A stretch of DNA of 64,000 nucleotides from Plenodomus lindquistii (Eukaryota; Ascomycota; Dothideomycetes; Pleosporales; Leptosphaeriaceae): assembly GCA_025504975.1 (NCBI GenBank), contig JANUWI010000006.1:1240001-1304000 (forward strand). The letters run 5' to 3'. Position numbers and translations under genes: made by a program. Below, in pieces: positions 54,001 through 64,000 of this stretch (position 1 is the stretch's first letter; every line of letters starts with the position of its first letter). The notes below the pieces were generated by a model, which saw only the letters and a list, made by a program, of their open reading frames with translations, had not been told where the DNA came from and did no database searches.

Positions 54001-57000
54001 GACCGCTCTACTACAGGCGCAATGATTTCCTGAATTGCCTGGTTGACGGCAGTCAAGAAAATCTTCTTGAGAGTAGCGGGAGCAACGACACTGTTCCCAG
54101 AAGGAGGATATTGCAGCTGGTTGGTAAAGTCGGGCAATTGGGCCGTGATGTTGGCAGACGAAAACCGTTCGCTAGGGCCTCGAGTACGATTAAGACTCAT
54201 AATGGACAAGTCACCGAATGCCTCCATTCCATCCGTAACCATCGGGCCGAGGAACTCTTCATCGACTTGAGGGCGTGCGCGTATGCTGTTGGTGGGTTCA
54301 ATGTCCTTGTGGTCTAGATCCAGTCCTTTGCAAAGAACCTCAATTTCGAACTTTTGGTTCAGCTTAAGATCCGCAAAGTGATACAGCTCCATAAGAACGC
54401 CTAGCATTTCGGTAATCCAGGGGTTGGGAGGTCTGAAGATGGTGGACTTCGCAGCTTGGACCAACACCTTACAGGTAAAAGGTATAACAAGCAGGAGGCG
54501 GTCAGTATCGTAGCCCTCGTGTAAGAGATCCTTGAAAGAGATGTTACGAAACTTGATCGGTTGGTTCCGCGCAATCGTGAGAGAGCCTAGCCAGGATCCA
54601 AGGTTTTTTAGATGCCCACGCTCTGTCGAGCCGAGTGTTGCATCCGTGTTGAGCATCCGTATCACGCTGACATACGTCTCCCGGAGCACCTCATCCCAAA
54701 GCGTTCGGTCGTTGAATAGATCCAGCATGTCGAGATACAACTGTTGAAAGTTCGGTTGCATCTTAGCACGCTCTTCCACCAGGTAATTGGCGAACCATTG
54801 ATGATGTCTCTCCTCGACCGCTTCAGTAAGATCGTTGATCTTCTCGCGCAAGTTGCGTTCGGACACATTATTGAGTACGAACAGAACCTTGTCCTGCACA
54901 TCTTCGTCCGGCTCCTCGTAGAGGTCGGGGCGACGCGGTGGGTCGACGTGTAAGCATGTGAATTTGGGTATAGCTGGCTCCTGATGCAAAGAATCTTCAA
55001 TGCCGTTTCCATTGGTCAGACTGACACCGTTGTGCGCGTCACCATTGGCCTCTCCCACTTGTTGACCAACAACCTCCTCCGCTTTGGCAAAGATTTCGGT
55101 GCCTTGCAATCCGGGGACGATAAGAAGCTGGTCGCAATAGTTGGGCCATTCGGAGAGACGGCCGGAAAAGTGGATGAGCGCTTGTAGTCCAAATTTGTAC
55201 ATGGAGTCTTCTGGCCTGTAGTCCTGGACTGCCTCCAAGACCATTGCTAGTCCGACCTGGAGCGCAATCCTGGATAGCAAGTTGAAGTTTATGATACCGC
55301 CAAAGAGCACAGCTGTCGTAGCCAATGCCTCTAGCGGGTATTCGCCGAAGCAGTTGTACTCGTCAAATAAGCCATGGATCATGCATGCGAACAGCTCTTG
55401 CTCAGCAGGATCCCGTGACTCCTTGTATTTCTTCAGGAACGCGATGATATCTCGCACATCGCTTTCGCCGCTGTACATGTTCTTGAAGTGTTCCTGCATC
55501 TTCTTGTCGGCATCCTCTGGTAATGCATTTCCATTCTGGCCGTTGGCATCGATAACGTCGTCTACGCCTTCGCCGTAGTTGATCAGACGAGGGTACGCCT
55601 GGATGCAGTTGCGTTGCAAGGGTAGCAACTCTTGTTCCGGAAGCCCACATTCTGCAAGGAACCAGAGAAGTGGGTACACCGTCTTTACTGCCAGCGGTAG
55701 ATTCAGAGGTTGGTGGTCGTCTCGAACGCGTTGCATTTCCTCGGCGGCTCTTGCACTGAGGAAGTTGGTCAAGATGCGACGGAACAAAGGGCCAGCCTGT
55801 TCAAATGTTTGCTGCAGCCAGGGCTCAACTTCGAACTTGCCACGTGCATGTGCTTGCGCGGCCAGGTCCAAGCTGATATCAGTGTTGCTGCGAATCAAAG
55901 GCTCGAGCCATGCGTGCGCCTCTGCGTGCTCCAGGACTAGAGTCAGTGTCATTGAGTCGGCGTTGTATGCATCGACGAAACGATCGACGAGCCACTGTAG
56001 GTCTTGCTGCCATAGGCCATAGAGGACGAAGTTGTATATGGGAAGCTTCTTGTGGAAGTAAGGGTCGAACAGCTGTTTAAGTGCTTGCTCTTGTAATGCT
56101 CCCCATGGTTTCGGGACGGCCGCTGCAGCCACGAGGAACTCCGCAGTGTGGGGATTAATCACCATGTCGGGTATGCCCATCATTTGCGCCGAGTGGTACG
56201 TTTCGGAAGTCTGGAAGATCATGTTAAAGAGAGCACTCGTTGCGTCAAGCGACACAAACGGATGTTTAACTGCCTGTTCCGCAAAAGCCTTGATGTCATC
56301 TGAAGCACTTTCGAAAGTCTCCATGGTGAAGGCTTTTCGAAGTCGTGGTATCTGCGACACGTCGAGCTCCTGCGGCGTACATGACAGAAAGCACAAGAGG
56401 AAGTAGAGATGGGTCAGGGTATGTTGCCATGTTCCTCCCCATAGAGCCTGGATGTTGAATTTGTCGTTTGTCTGCGCAATAGGAAGAAGAGCATCGTATA
56501 TTGCGAGGAAGTGGGCCTTTTCGATGCGCAGGCCGTCGCGATCAAAGGAATGGACGACATCTTGCCAGTCCAATCGTTGCCCGGTGCGGTGTTCGCGTAA
56601 AGCCTCGACAAAGTTTTTCGGGTTGTAGCCGGGCGCGACTGCCAAATAGAGCAGGGTGGTGCCGACCTGCTGATAGCTGATGTCGCGTGTCTCGGCGGAG
56701 GCAAGGATTTCTTTGCATGCGTCTACGGTAGCCGTGCCCGTCGGACCTGCTCGCTTGATCAGTTTGATCAGAGGATGCCGTGAGCCATCCCCGCACTCTG
56801 CGAGTATGAACTTGGACTCTACCGCGGCCGGTATTTGTGAGTGTGTCTGGTTGTAGCGCATTTGCACCGCGTATACGACGCCATGTCGCTTGTCGTCGTC
56901 CCAGGACTGTGGTGGGTCGTAGAGCAATCGTTCGACGAGGGTGGCCATGTATTCGGGGCTCAGGTCGTCGTTGGGTAAGGGCTGCGCAATCGTCAGGAGG

Positions 57001-58058
57001 AGGTCTTCGCCGAGTGTTGCGAGGATCGTCTCAGCTGCAAGGGATTAGCAATTGCAATGTAACAATGTAACGAGCAGGGGAAATGTATCGTACCTTTGGA
57101 GCGGAGATCGGTCTTCCTGCAGGCCAGTGCGAGCATCGTCTTTGCGATGGGATCGAGCCTGAAATGTGCTATGAAGGTGGCCAGGTCGAAGTCGCGGAAG
57201 AGGTCGCCCTCACTCGAGCTGATTGACTCTGCAATCTTGTCTGCTTGCTCGGGCTCTTTCCGCAGCTTTTGCATCTCGGTGACGAGAATCTGGTAGCTGC
57301 CATTGGGGTCGGCGTTGCGCGCGCCGGTGCCGAAGACGGTGGGCGCATTGTTCTGCAGCACGCGGCGGAAGTATTTGGAGAAGACCTCCATGCCGTTCGA
57401 GTCGACCAGCTGCAGACGTGTCAGTATGCGAGGCGAGAGTAAACAGAGGCGAGGCACGCACCTTCCTGATCTGCTCCGTCTGGGTGTCCCACTTGGAGCG
57501 GTCCTTGTCGTCCTTGAGGGGGCCGAACTGGCTGAGCAGCAGGAAGACCTGGGCGATGACGATGCGCGACAGGTTCTGCGAGGGCGCGCCGGTAGGGTTA
57601 GGGGCAGTGCTGGGCGAGGCGAGGGTGCTCGAGGCGGACAGCGAGGGCGAGGCGCGGACAAGCTTCGAGGCTCCTCCGCCGCTGCTCTGGGTTGCACCGG
57701 CGCCCTGGTGTGCGGCTGCTGCTGCGGCGGAGGAGGCCAGTTGCGAGACAGCCGGGGGCGCTATGGCGCGGGCGCGGGAGGACAGCAGCTGGCTGGCGGG
57801 GAGCTGCTGTCCTGCAGGCGAGAAGGGCGCCGACGTGGACGAGGCGGCCGACGACTTGCGGCTGCCGACCAGGCGCGACGAGGCGGGCGGCAGCGAGGGA
57901 AAGTTTGCGGCGGCGGGCGAGTGGGCGGGACGCGAGCCGCTGGGTGAGGGCGTGTTGCGCGGGTCTTGGGCGAGGGCCGTGGACGTGGACGTGGAAATCG
58001 GGGCCAGACGTGTGCTCTGATTGTGTCTCGGGGCGCCCCAGGGGTGTTGCTGGCTCAT
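51022..58058 (-). CDS. NOT1: NOT1, scaffold of the CCR4-NOT complex
   Basis: Four exons (57462-58058, 57094-57409, 51138-57034, 51022-51081) encode 2289 residues; the last exon supplies only 20 codons. The first ~170 residues are Ser/Ala-rich and disordered. HEAT-type N-terminal repeats follow. The CAF1-binding MIF4G domain lies at about 1000-1215, the CN9BD (DUF3819) helical bundle at about 1290-1430 (KKIFLTAVNQAIQEIIAPVV), and the Not1 superfamily domain fills about 1900-2260, ending AFWELPFVKAAPEVERLL. NOT1 organises the deadenylase and ubiquitin ligase modules that shorten mRNA poly(A) tails and repress transcripts. Length and all core domains match fungal orthologues. The start ATG 58058 opens MSQQHPWG; the frame is open further upstream without another ATG. 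Confidence 0.96.
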
Positions 58059-58249
58059 CGAAATGGCGTTTCCATGAGCAGCGCGTGGGCGTGGGCGGCG
58101 GGTGAGGTGAGGGGGGGGAGGGGGGTGGAGCTTTGGAGGGGGCGATGGTGAGGATTTGGGGCGGGCGTGGGTTGGTGATGGGACGTCCGTCACAGCAGGC
58201 GGGCGGCGGGAGGACAGCGGCTTGGCACCGCGTCGTGGCTAGATGGAGG

Positions 58250-58250
<1 letters not shown>

Positions 58251-58306
<56 letters not shown>
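58251..58306. repeat. (ACAG)14 microsatellite
   Basis: Fourteen tandem ACAG units, followed by near-copies, about 200 bases upstream of the NOT1 ATG. Confidence 0.95.
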
Positions 58307-58307
<1 letters not shown>

Positions 58308-58335
58308 TAGACAGACGGAATGCACTGGACACAGG

Positions 58336-58358
58336 CACACACACACACACACACACAC
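58336..58358. repeat. (CA)n microsatellite
   Basis: About eleven CA units immediately after the ACAG tract; a short CT-rich tract follows at about 58385-58407. Confidence 0.95.
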
Positions 58359-59057
58359 GACCACGGCCACGTCTGACCACGGCGAGGCTCTCTCTCTCTC
58401 ACTCTCTCTGCTTTGTTTGGTTATTCGCAGGCCATGAGCACAATTCTGCCTCTTGTACCACACAACAATCCTCGATGCACGTGCCTCGAGAAATGTGTAC
58501 CTAGACTAATGCTGCCCGCCCGCAGATGCAGGTGCGATGCGGCTCTTGCTGCACCACTCACTGTAGTCACCCAGGTATCATCGTTTGCTTGACCCCCGCC
58601 CACGTCGACACCTGGAGGGAATACAGTCAAGCCAACCAACCCACACCTGACAGCCGGTCGTGGGCAAAGGCCTCCTCCATTGAAGCTGGACTTGGTCGAC
58701 TCGTCTTCCCACATCATCAAGAGTCGCTTCCATATGCAAACTCTCTACTCCGTATACAGCGTCTACAACAAGACTAGTGTGAGCATGACTTGGAGTCTTG
58801 CATTCTCACTGGACTTGGAGCCATATGTTCTTCAAGCCATCATCCATCTCAACACAGCCCAGACTACACACTCTTTGTATCCTCCCAGCACCTATACCCA
58901 CAACTCATCCCACTACATCAACACCAACAGAACAGACGGTGAGGAGCCACACGCGCAGTGGACCTTGCTGTGACGTGTCGTCAATATTGAGTGCAGAGTG
59001 ACTTGTCTCGTCAGGGGAAGATGCGGAGTCGTCATAGGGCTGACCCTGCCCAACTAG

Positions 59058-59072
59058 CCCCCCCCCCCCCCC
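59058..59072. repeat. Poly-C homopolymer
   Basis: Fifteen C residues in the leader or promoter of the F-BAR gene. Confidence 0.9.
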
Positions 59073-59281
59073 TTCCTCGCCGTTTCCCTGGAGATGCACC
59101 ACCAAAACACACCCTCTGCACACCCCGGACGCCCCCATCAACACCCTGGTGGACCTGGTCTACGAGTGCATCCTTACGATACCCCCAAATATTTTAATTG
59201 TCCATTCCTTGCGAGCATTCGCTTTCGCACACACTGCGAGCTGCCCTTAATACCCTCGCTGCAGCTGTAAATACACGCGCC

Positions 59282-62200
59282 ATGGGTGGTGCAGCGGCGA
59301 CGGAGCCGCCCTCGGTCTCCCTCTCGTGTATGTTGGCCTTGTTGCACTTATTGCAGGCGACTGACTGACAACTTAGTTGCCAACAACTTCTGGGGCAAAG
59401 ATGACGCTGGCGTCGGTCCCATGCTCGACCGCATGCATGCGGCCAAAGTCACAAACGACGAACTCAAGAACTTTTACGCCGCAAGAGCAGCAATCGAAGA
59501 AGAATACTCGCGAAAACTCCTCAACCTCTCTCGAAAGCACCTTGGCTCCTGCGAAACAGGCACATTACGCCTATCATGCGACGTGATCAAGGCCGAAGTC
59601 GAGTCAATGGGCAAAGGCCACCAGAGCATCGCACAGCAGATGAAGACTGAACTGGAAGAGCCACTAGCCGCCTTTGCAGGAGGCATGAAAGAGCGCAGGA
59701 AGATTGTGCAGAATGGCATCGAGAAGTTGCTCAAGTTGAAGATGCAGCAGACGGCGACCGTCAACAAGGCTCGCGACCGATACGAGCAGGATTGTCTCAA
59801 GATTAAGGGTTTCCTAGCCCAGGCACACATGGTCATGGGACACGAGGAGCGAAAGAACAAGGCCAGACTCGAGAAGACACAAATCAACCTGTCGACAACA
59901 AGCGCCGAGTACGAGGCTGCCGTAAAGGTCCTGGAGGAGACGACAGGCAGATGGAACAGAGATTGGAAGGCAGCTTGCGACGTGAGTGCCTTCAGCATGA
60001 CAACAGGAAAAACTGCTAACAATGACACAGAAATTCCAGGATCTGGAAGAAGAGCGCATAGACTACACAAAGAGCAGTTTGTGGAACTTTGCAAACATCG
60101 CTTCGACAGTATGCGTCAGCGACGACGCCTCGTGCGAGAAGATGCGCTTGTCGCTCGAAGACTGCGACGTAGAGAAGGACATTACAAATTTCATCACAGA
60201 ATCGGGAACTGGCCAGGAGATCCCTGATCCTCCCAAGTTCATCAACTTCTGTAGAGGGGACGCCGAAACATCTTCGATAACTTCTGAAGACGAGAACTAT
60301 TCTGTGGCACAGTTTGCAAGGACCATGAATCCAGCCTACCGAGCTTCGTCGCCACAACCGTCAGTCTTCGAGTCTCACCACGACCCGAACAACCCACTGG
60401 CGCGAGAGCTCGGACTCCAGAGGGACACACAACCTGTTCCTCTAGACGAGATCAATATGGCTCCACAGCAGAACGAACCCCGAGTTCCTTCCCGACAAGC
60501 TGCAGAGTCCCCACAGCCGATACAGCCACCTCAGCCCGTGCAATACGCTCAACCTGTGGACTACGCTCAACCTGTGGACTACGCTCAACCTGTGGACTAC
60601 GCTCAACCTGTGGACTACGCTCAACCTGTGGACTACGCTCAACCTGTGGACTATGCTCAACCCGTCCGGCAGCCTCATCCTAACCGGGCACAGAGAGAAG
60701 TCCAACCAATCCAGACACAGCAGCCAATGCAATCTCATCGGGACATACAAACTCAGTCCCCCCGCGATATGCACCGGACTCAACCACCACGGGATGTGCA
60801 ACCACTGCAATCGCAGCGAGAAGTGCAAAGTACGCGTCCGCAACAGCGAGAGCGAGCTTACTCACAACGAGAGATGCAGCCGCCTCCGCTGCAACGCGAT
60901 ATGCCTCCGCCTCAATCACCAAGAGAGATGCAACCTCCTCAGCTACAACGCGAAATGTCGACGCCTCAGTCACCACGACAAATGCAGCCACCTCCGCTAC
61001 AACGCGAAATGCCCGCGCCTCAATCACCACGGGAGATTCAGCCACTTCAATCACCAAGAGAGATGCAACCACCTCCGTTGCAACGCGAGATGTCTGCACC
61101 TCAATCGCCAAGAGAGATTCAGCCACTGCAATCGCAGCGAAACGTGCAACCACCGCAGTCACAACGAGGGATCCAGCCAGACCCCAGGCTGGTACAAGCT
61201 CAGGAGCAAGCACGCCAAAATTATCAGCAGAGCCAGATCCCCCACAATGACTATCCAGCAGACGGTATGACACAATTTTGCCGCATTGGCGCGCCATCTG
61301 ATCGCAGCACTATTCCAAGTCCTGTGCGTCCTACCAGCAGGGACTCACAGAGCGAGTATTCGAATCCAACTTCTTTCGAAAGCATTGAGCCACCAAGTGG
61401 TTCTGCGTCGCCCGGCAAGCCAATGCCGCAGGCATCCTTTCCAGAGCCCAGTCCGATCACTCCAATCGAGGAGACCTCTGTGGCGAAGAAAAGGGGGTTC
61501 TTCAATAGTCCATTTGCTCGTAGGAGAAGCAAGCACGACGATAAGCCGCCAATCCTTACGCCAACCAGCCGGAATACCTGGGGTCCAACACGAAGACAGA
61601 CTGACGAAAATGCTAGTCCAACGAAGTCGTCGTACAGCGGTAGAACACGTAATTTGCTTCAAGACGCGCCGCGCTCGGCCAGTCCTGAGCCAGTTGACCC
61701 TCGTGCCAACTTTCAATTGAACGTTGGCAACAATGTGTTCGACGTAGCATCGCCAGACAAGAAGAAGCAACAACAAAACGACAAGGAGCCTGAGGCGGAT
61801 CTAGATCCCATTGCACAAGCTCTAGAGGAACTCAAGGGCGTTACTAAGCAGCCATCTGGACGACAGACAGCAGACCGTTACCACGGGTTGGCAACGCCTG
61901 CACCACCAGCAACACCTGCTGTGGGGGCGAAGTTAGCAGGTAGTGCACCGACACCTCTAGCAAGCACTGCTGTGACTGCTGCGAAGCGCGGTACGCCTCC
62001 TCCGTATGAGCAGCCACCCATGTCTCGTCTGGGTGCTCCTAAACCTGCGCATACAGCTCGTCAAATGCAAAAGACGACGCAAATGTATGTTAGTCAAAAG
62101 GCCAACATGTTCAACAGTGGAGAGAGCGCTCGTTCCTCCAGTCGAAGCCCAACAAAACAAGAGCCTCCGAGGGCTGCCTCACCACAACCACCTCGTGCTG

Positions 62201-63499
62201 TCAGTCCGCGACCCAGTCTATACACAGCACAGCAACCTGCTCAGAACTCGTACCGCACCGCTCAACAGCCACCCGCTTCGCCATCCACGTACCAACCTAC
62301 GCAACGACAGCAACCACAACAACAGCAGCAGCAGCAGCAAGCTTCTCCAGCCCAGCAGCAACAACCTTCCCCGGCACAGCAACGTCAACAACCTTCCCCG
62401 GCACAGCAACGTCAACAACCTTCCCCGGCACAGCAACGTCAACAACCTGCCCCGGCACAACAGCGTCAACAACCTGCCCCGGTACAACAGCGTCAACAAC
62501 CGCCGCCATTGCAACAACAGCGACCAACACCAGCCGCCCAACAACAACGACCACCATCAGTCGCTCAGCAACAGAGGCCATCATCAGTCGCCCAACAACA
62601 GCGACCACCATCGGTCGCTCAGCAACAAAGGCCACCATCAGCTGCTCGCCAACAGCCGCAGACACAACCCCAGCCACAGCCCCAGCAACAAGCGCCTCCA
62701 GCAACTTCCTCGTTCAGCAGGACCGCATCTCCCAACCCCTACGCTGCTGCCTCTAACAGCACCCCTCGACCAAGAGCTCAAACTACCACCACTCCCGCTC
62801 AAGCCTACGGTACACCCATGAGCCGCAACTCCTACGCTGCCTCTACTCGCGGCGCCTCCCCAAGCGTCCGCGCGCCCTCACCTCAACCCCCACAACCCGC
62901 CTTCGCTCAGCCTCAATCCTCTTCTCGTCCCCAATCCCGCGCCGCACCCAGCTCCCGGGCTCCAAGCCCCCAACCAGCATTCCGCCAATCCTTCGACGAA
63001 CGACCCTCCAGCTCTCGAAGCAACAACATGTCGCTCGCGCTCTCCACGGCAGGCAGCGAACGAGGCGACGGCAGTGTATACGGTGGCAGTGTTCGCGGGC
63101 GTGCGGGCACAGCGCCTCGTCCCCAAAGTTCGTACTATGGGGGTGGAAGTAGTGGAAGCGTATACAACGGCGGATCAGGCAGCTCTGTGCGCGCAGAAAG
63201 CAGAGCGAGGAGCAAGAGTTTGGCCGAGCCAAAGAATTATAACAGCCAAGGGCGTGAGATTTTGAACTACTGTAAGTTGTTCCGACACACAATATTAACA
63301 TGGAACAAGATAGACTAACGGATGTGTAGCTCGTGCCATGTATTCATACGCCGCGCAGATTCCAGAGGAATTAGGCTTCCAAAAGGGCGATATTCTAGCA
63401 GTACTGAGGTTGCAGGATGATGGTTGGTGGGAGGCTGAGGCGGTAGGGAAACAAGGACGACCTGGTTTGGTACCGAGTAATTATCTACAGGCTTGTTAG
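59282..63499 (+). CDS. Cdc15/Imp2/Hof1-type F-BAR and SH3 cytokinesis protein
   Basis: Four exons (59282-59327, 59377-59981, 60031-63271, 63330-63499; introns 49, 49 and 58 nt) encode 1353 residues. An F-BAR domain fills about 16-270, opening FANNFWGKDDAGVGPMLDRM with the long helices (EEEYSRKLLNLSRK, ARDRYEQDCLKIKGFL). It binds and curves the plasma membrane. A very long disordered middle contains seven YAQPV repeats, QSPREMQPPPLQREM-type repeats and Gln/Pro-rich tracts. The C-terminal ~57 residues, mostly in exon 4, are an SH3 domain (RAMYSYAAQIPEELGFQKGDIL ... GWWEAE ... GLVPSNYL). Such proteins scaffold the contractile ring and septum. The family call is firm; which yeast paralogue it equals is not decided. 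Confidence 0.94.
60544..60666 (+). repeat. Seven 18-bp tandem repeats (YAQPVD units)
   Basis: Units of TACGCTCAACCTGTGGAC are identical except the last (TATGCTCAACCCGTC). They encode YAQPV seven times, joined by Asp, at about residues 388-429. The near-perfect DNA identity implies recent expansion and likely length polymorphism. Confidence 0.95.
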
Positions 63500-64000
63500 A
63501 GGGGGCGTCACGTCACAGCATGTCTCGGGAGATGCTGTGGGAGGAACGAGGGCACGACGGACGATGTTGGATTCTTGGTAATTCTTTTCTGGGATGCTTT
63601 TGAACGCAGCGATTGATATGAGGGGTTCTAGCGTTGTTGTTATGTTTTTGCGTATTACCCTCGCTTTTTGTGGACTTGCGCTATTGTTTGGCGTTCTGGG
63701 AACTGGATAAGAGAGATATTTTTGAATGACAAGGGGAAGAGGGCGGATTGTATATAAGAATTGTGTGTCATGGTGACGATGATGAAATCTGAATTCTCGC
63801 TCGCTCCCAAGATGAGATGTGAATAGAGATCTTGTCACTTATATGAAATGACCTTGTGTTAATTCTGTAAACTTGACTTAGCATTCATGCGGTTAGCATG
63901 TAATTTCATTTGTTAACTCTTACAAAGTCGGCTCAGTGTACCACCCAAACATTAAGTTCTCTCAAACCCCCAACTCACAAGAACAGTGATGATACAGATC
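63500..64000. other. 3' flank of the F-BAR gene
   Basis: 500 bases to the window edge; presumed 3' UTR and spacer, no gene seen. Confidence 0.5.

Larger units (their letters stand above)
58059..59281. promoter_or_regulatory. Divergent promoter of NOT1 and the F-BAR gene
   Basis: About 1.2 kb between divergent starts. It carries the microsatellites listed below and a 15-C run at 59058-59072. No gene is supported. Confidence 0.55.

Noticed and set aside
57303..58020. Long + strand frames opposite NOT1 exon 1
   Set aside because: GC-rich antisense of the Ala/Ser-rich NOT1 N terminus; no independent support.
60544..60666. Regular repeats that could suggest a CRISPR-like array
   Set aside because: Units are contiguous 18-mers without unique spacers and encode a peptide repeat inside an open frame.

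Overview
The window is nuclear DNA from a filamentous ascomycete (Pezizomycotina). A Dothideomycete is my best guess from gene content, but I cannot prove the class. Supporting features are short introns (about 45-165 nt) with GTAAGT/GTATGT-type donors and CTAAC/CTGAC-like branch points, closely packed genes on both strands, long disordered acidic tails, and fungal families such as DUF6594, an Rpc31 homologue and a Pch1-type cyclin. One short duplicate also looks RIP-mutated. I see no bacterial operons, plasmid or phage genes, CRISPR array, rRNA or convincing tRNA.

Layout. 0-4.5 kb: 3' end of an acidic, possibly CHZ-like protein; a tentative tiny spliced membrane-protein gene; an unrecognised 574-aa protein; a PARP-type zinc-finger/AT-hook protein (-). 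4.9-16.4 kb, all +: a 999-aa probable mitochondrial protein, a CRF1/IFH1-like cofactor, a seipin and a Pch1-type cyclin T. 16.9-26 kb: a small secreted peptide (-), an alpha/beta hydrolase, a telobox-Myb protein (-), and a GDT1-type cation/H+ antiporter.

27-37 kb is the most unusual part. Five exons on the - strand join into one 626-aa protein with two tandem retropepsin-like aspartic protease domains followed by C2H2 zinc fingers. After it come a DUF6594 membrane protein, pantothenate kinase (-), a CxxC...CxxxC protein, and two paralogous C2H2 genes. The two paralogues share a TATA box and a leader stem-loop. Near them lie a 36-bp inverted repeat, a 26-bp palindromic hairpin, and a fragment that looks like a RIP-degraded copy of the next gene's 3' end.

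38-51 kb: an HSM3/PSMD5-like protein (-), RNA polymerase III subunit Rpc31, small hypothetical genes, an unrecognised 463-aa protein (-), and a gamma-glutamylcyclotransferase-like protein (-). 51-63.5 kb: NOT1, the CCR4-NOT scaffold (-), and a Cdc15/Imp2/Hof1-type F-BAR+SH3 cytokinesis protein (+), divergent across a microsatellite-rich promoter.

Most genes are core eukaryotic functions: transcription, mRNA decay, lipid droplets, CoA synthesis, cytokinesis and telomeric-type DNA binding. There is no sign of a biosynthetic cluster. Exon joins were made by hand from splice consensus, frame and domain continuity; no expression data or database searches were used.
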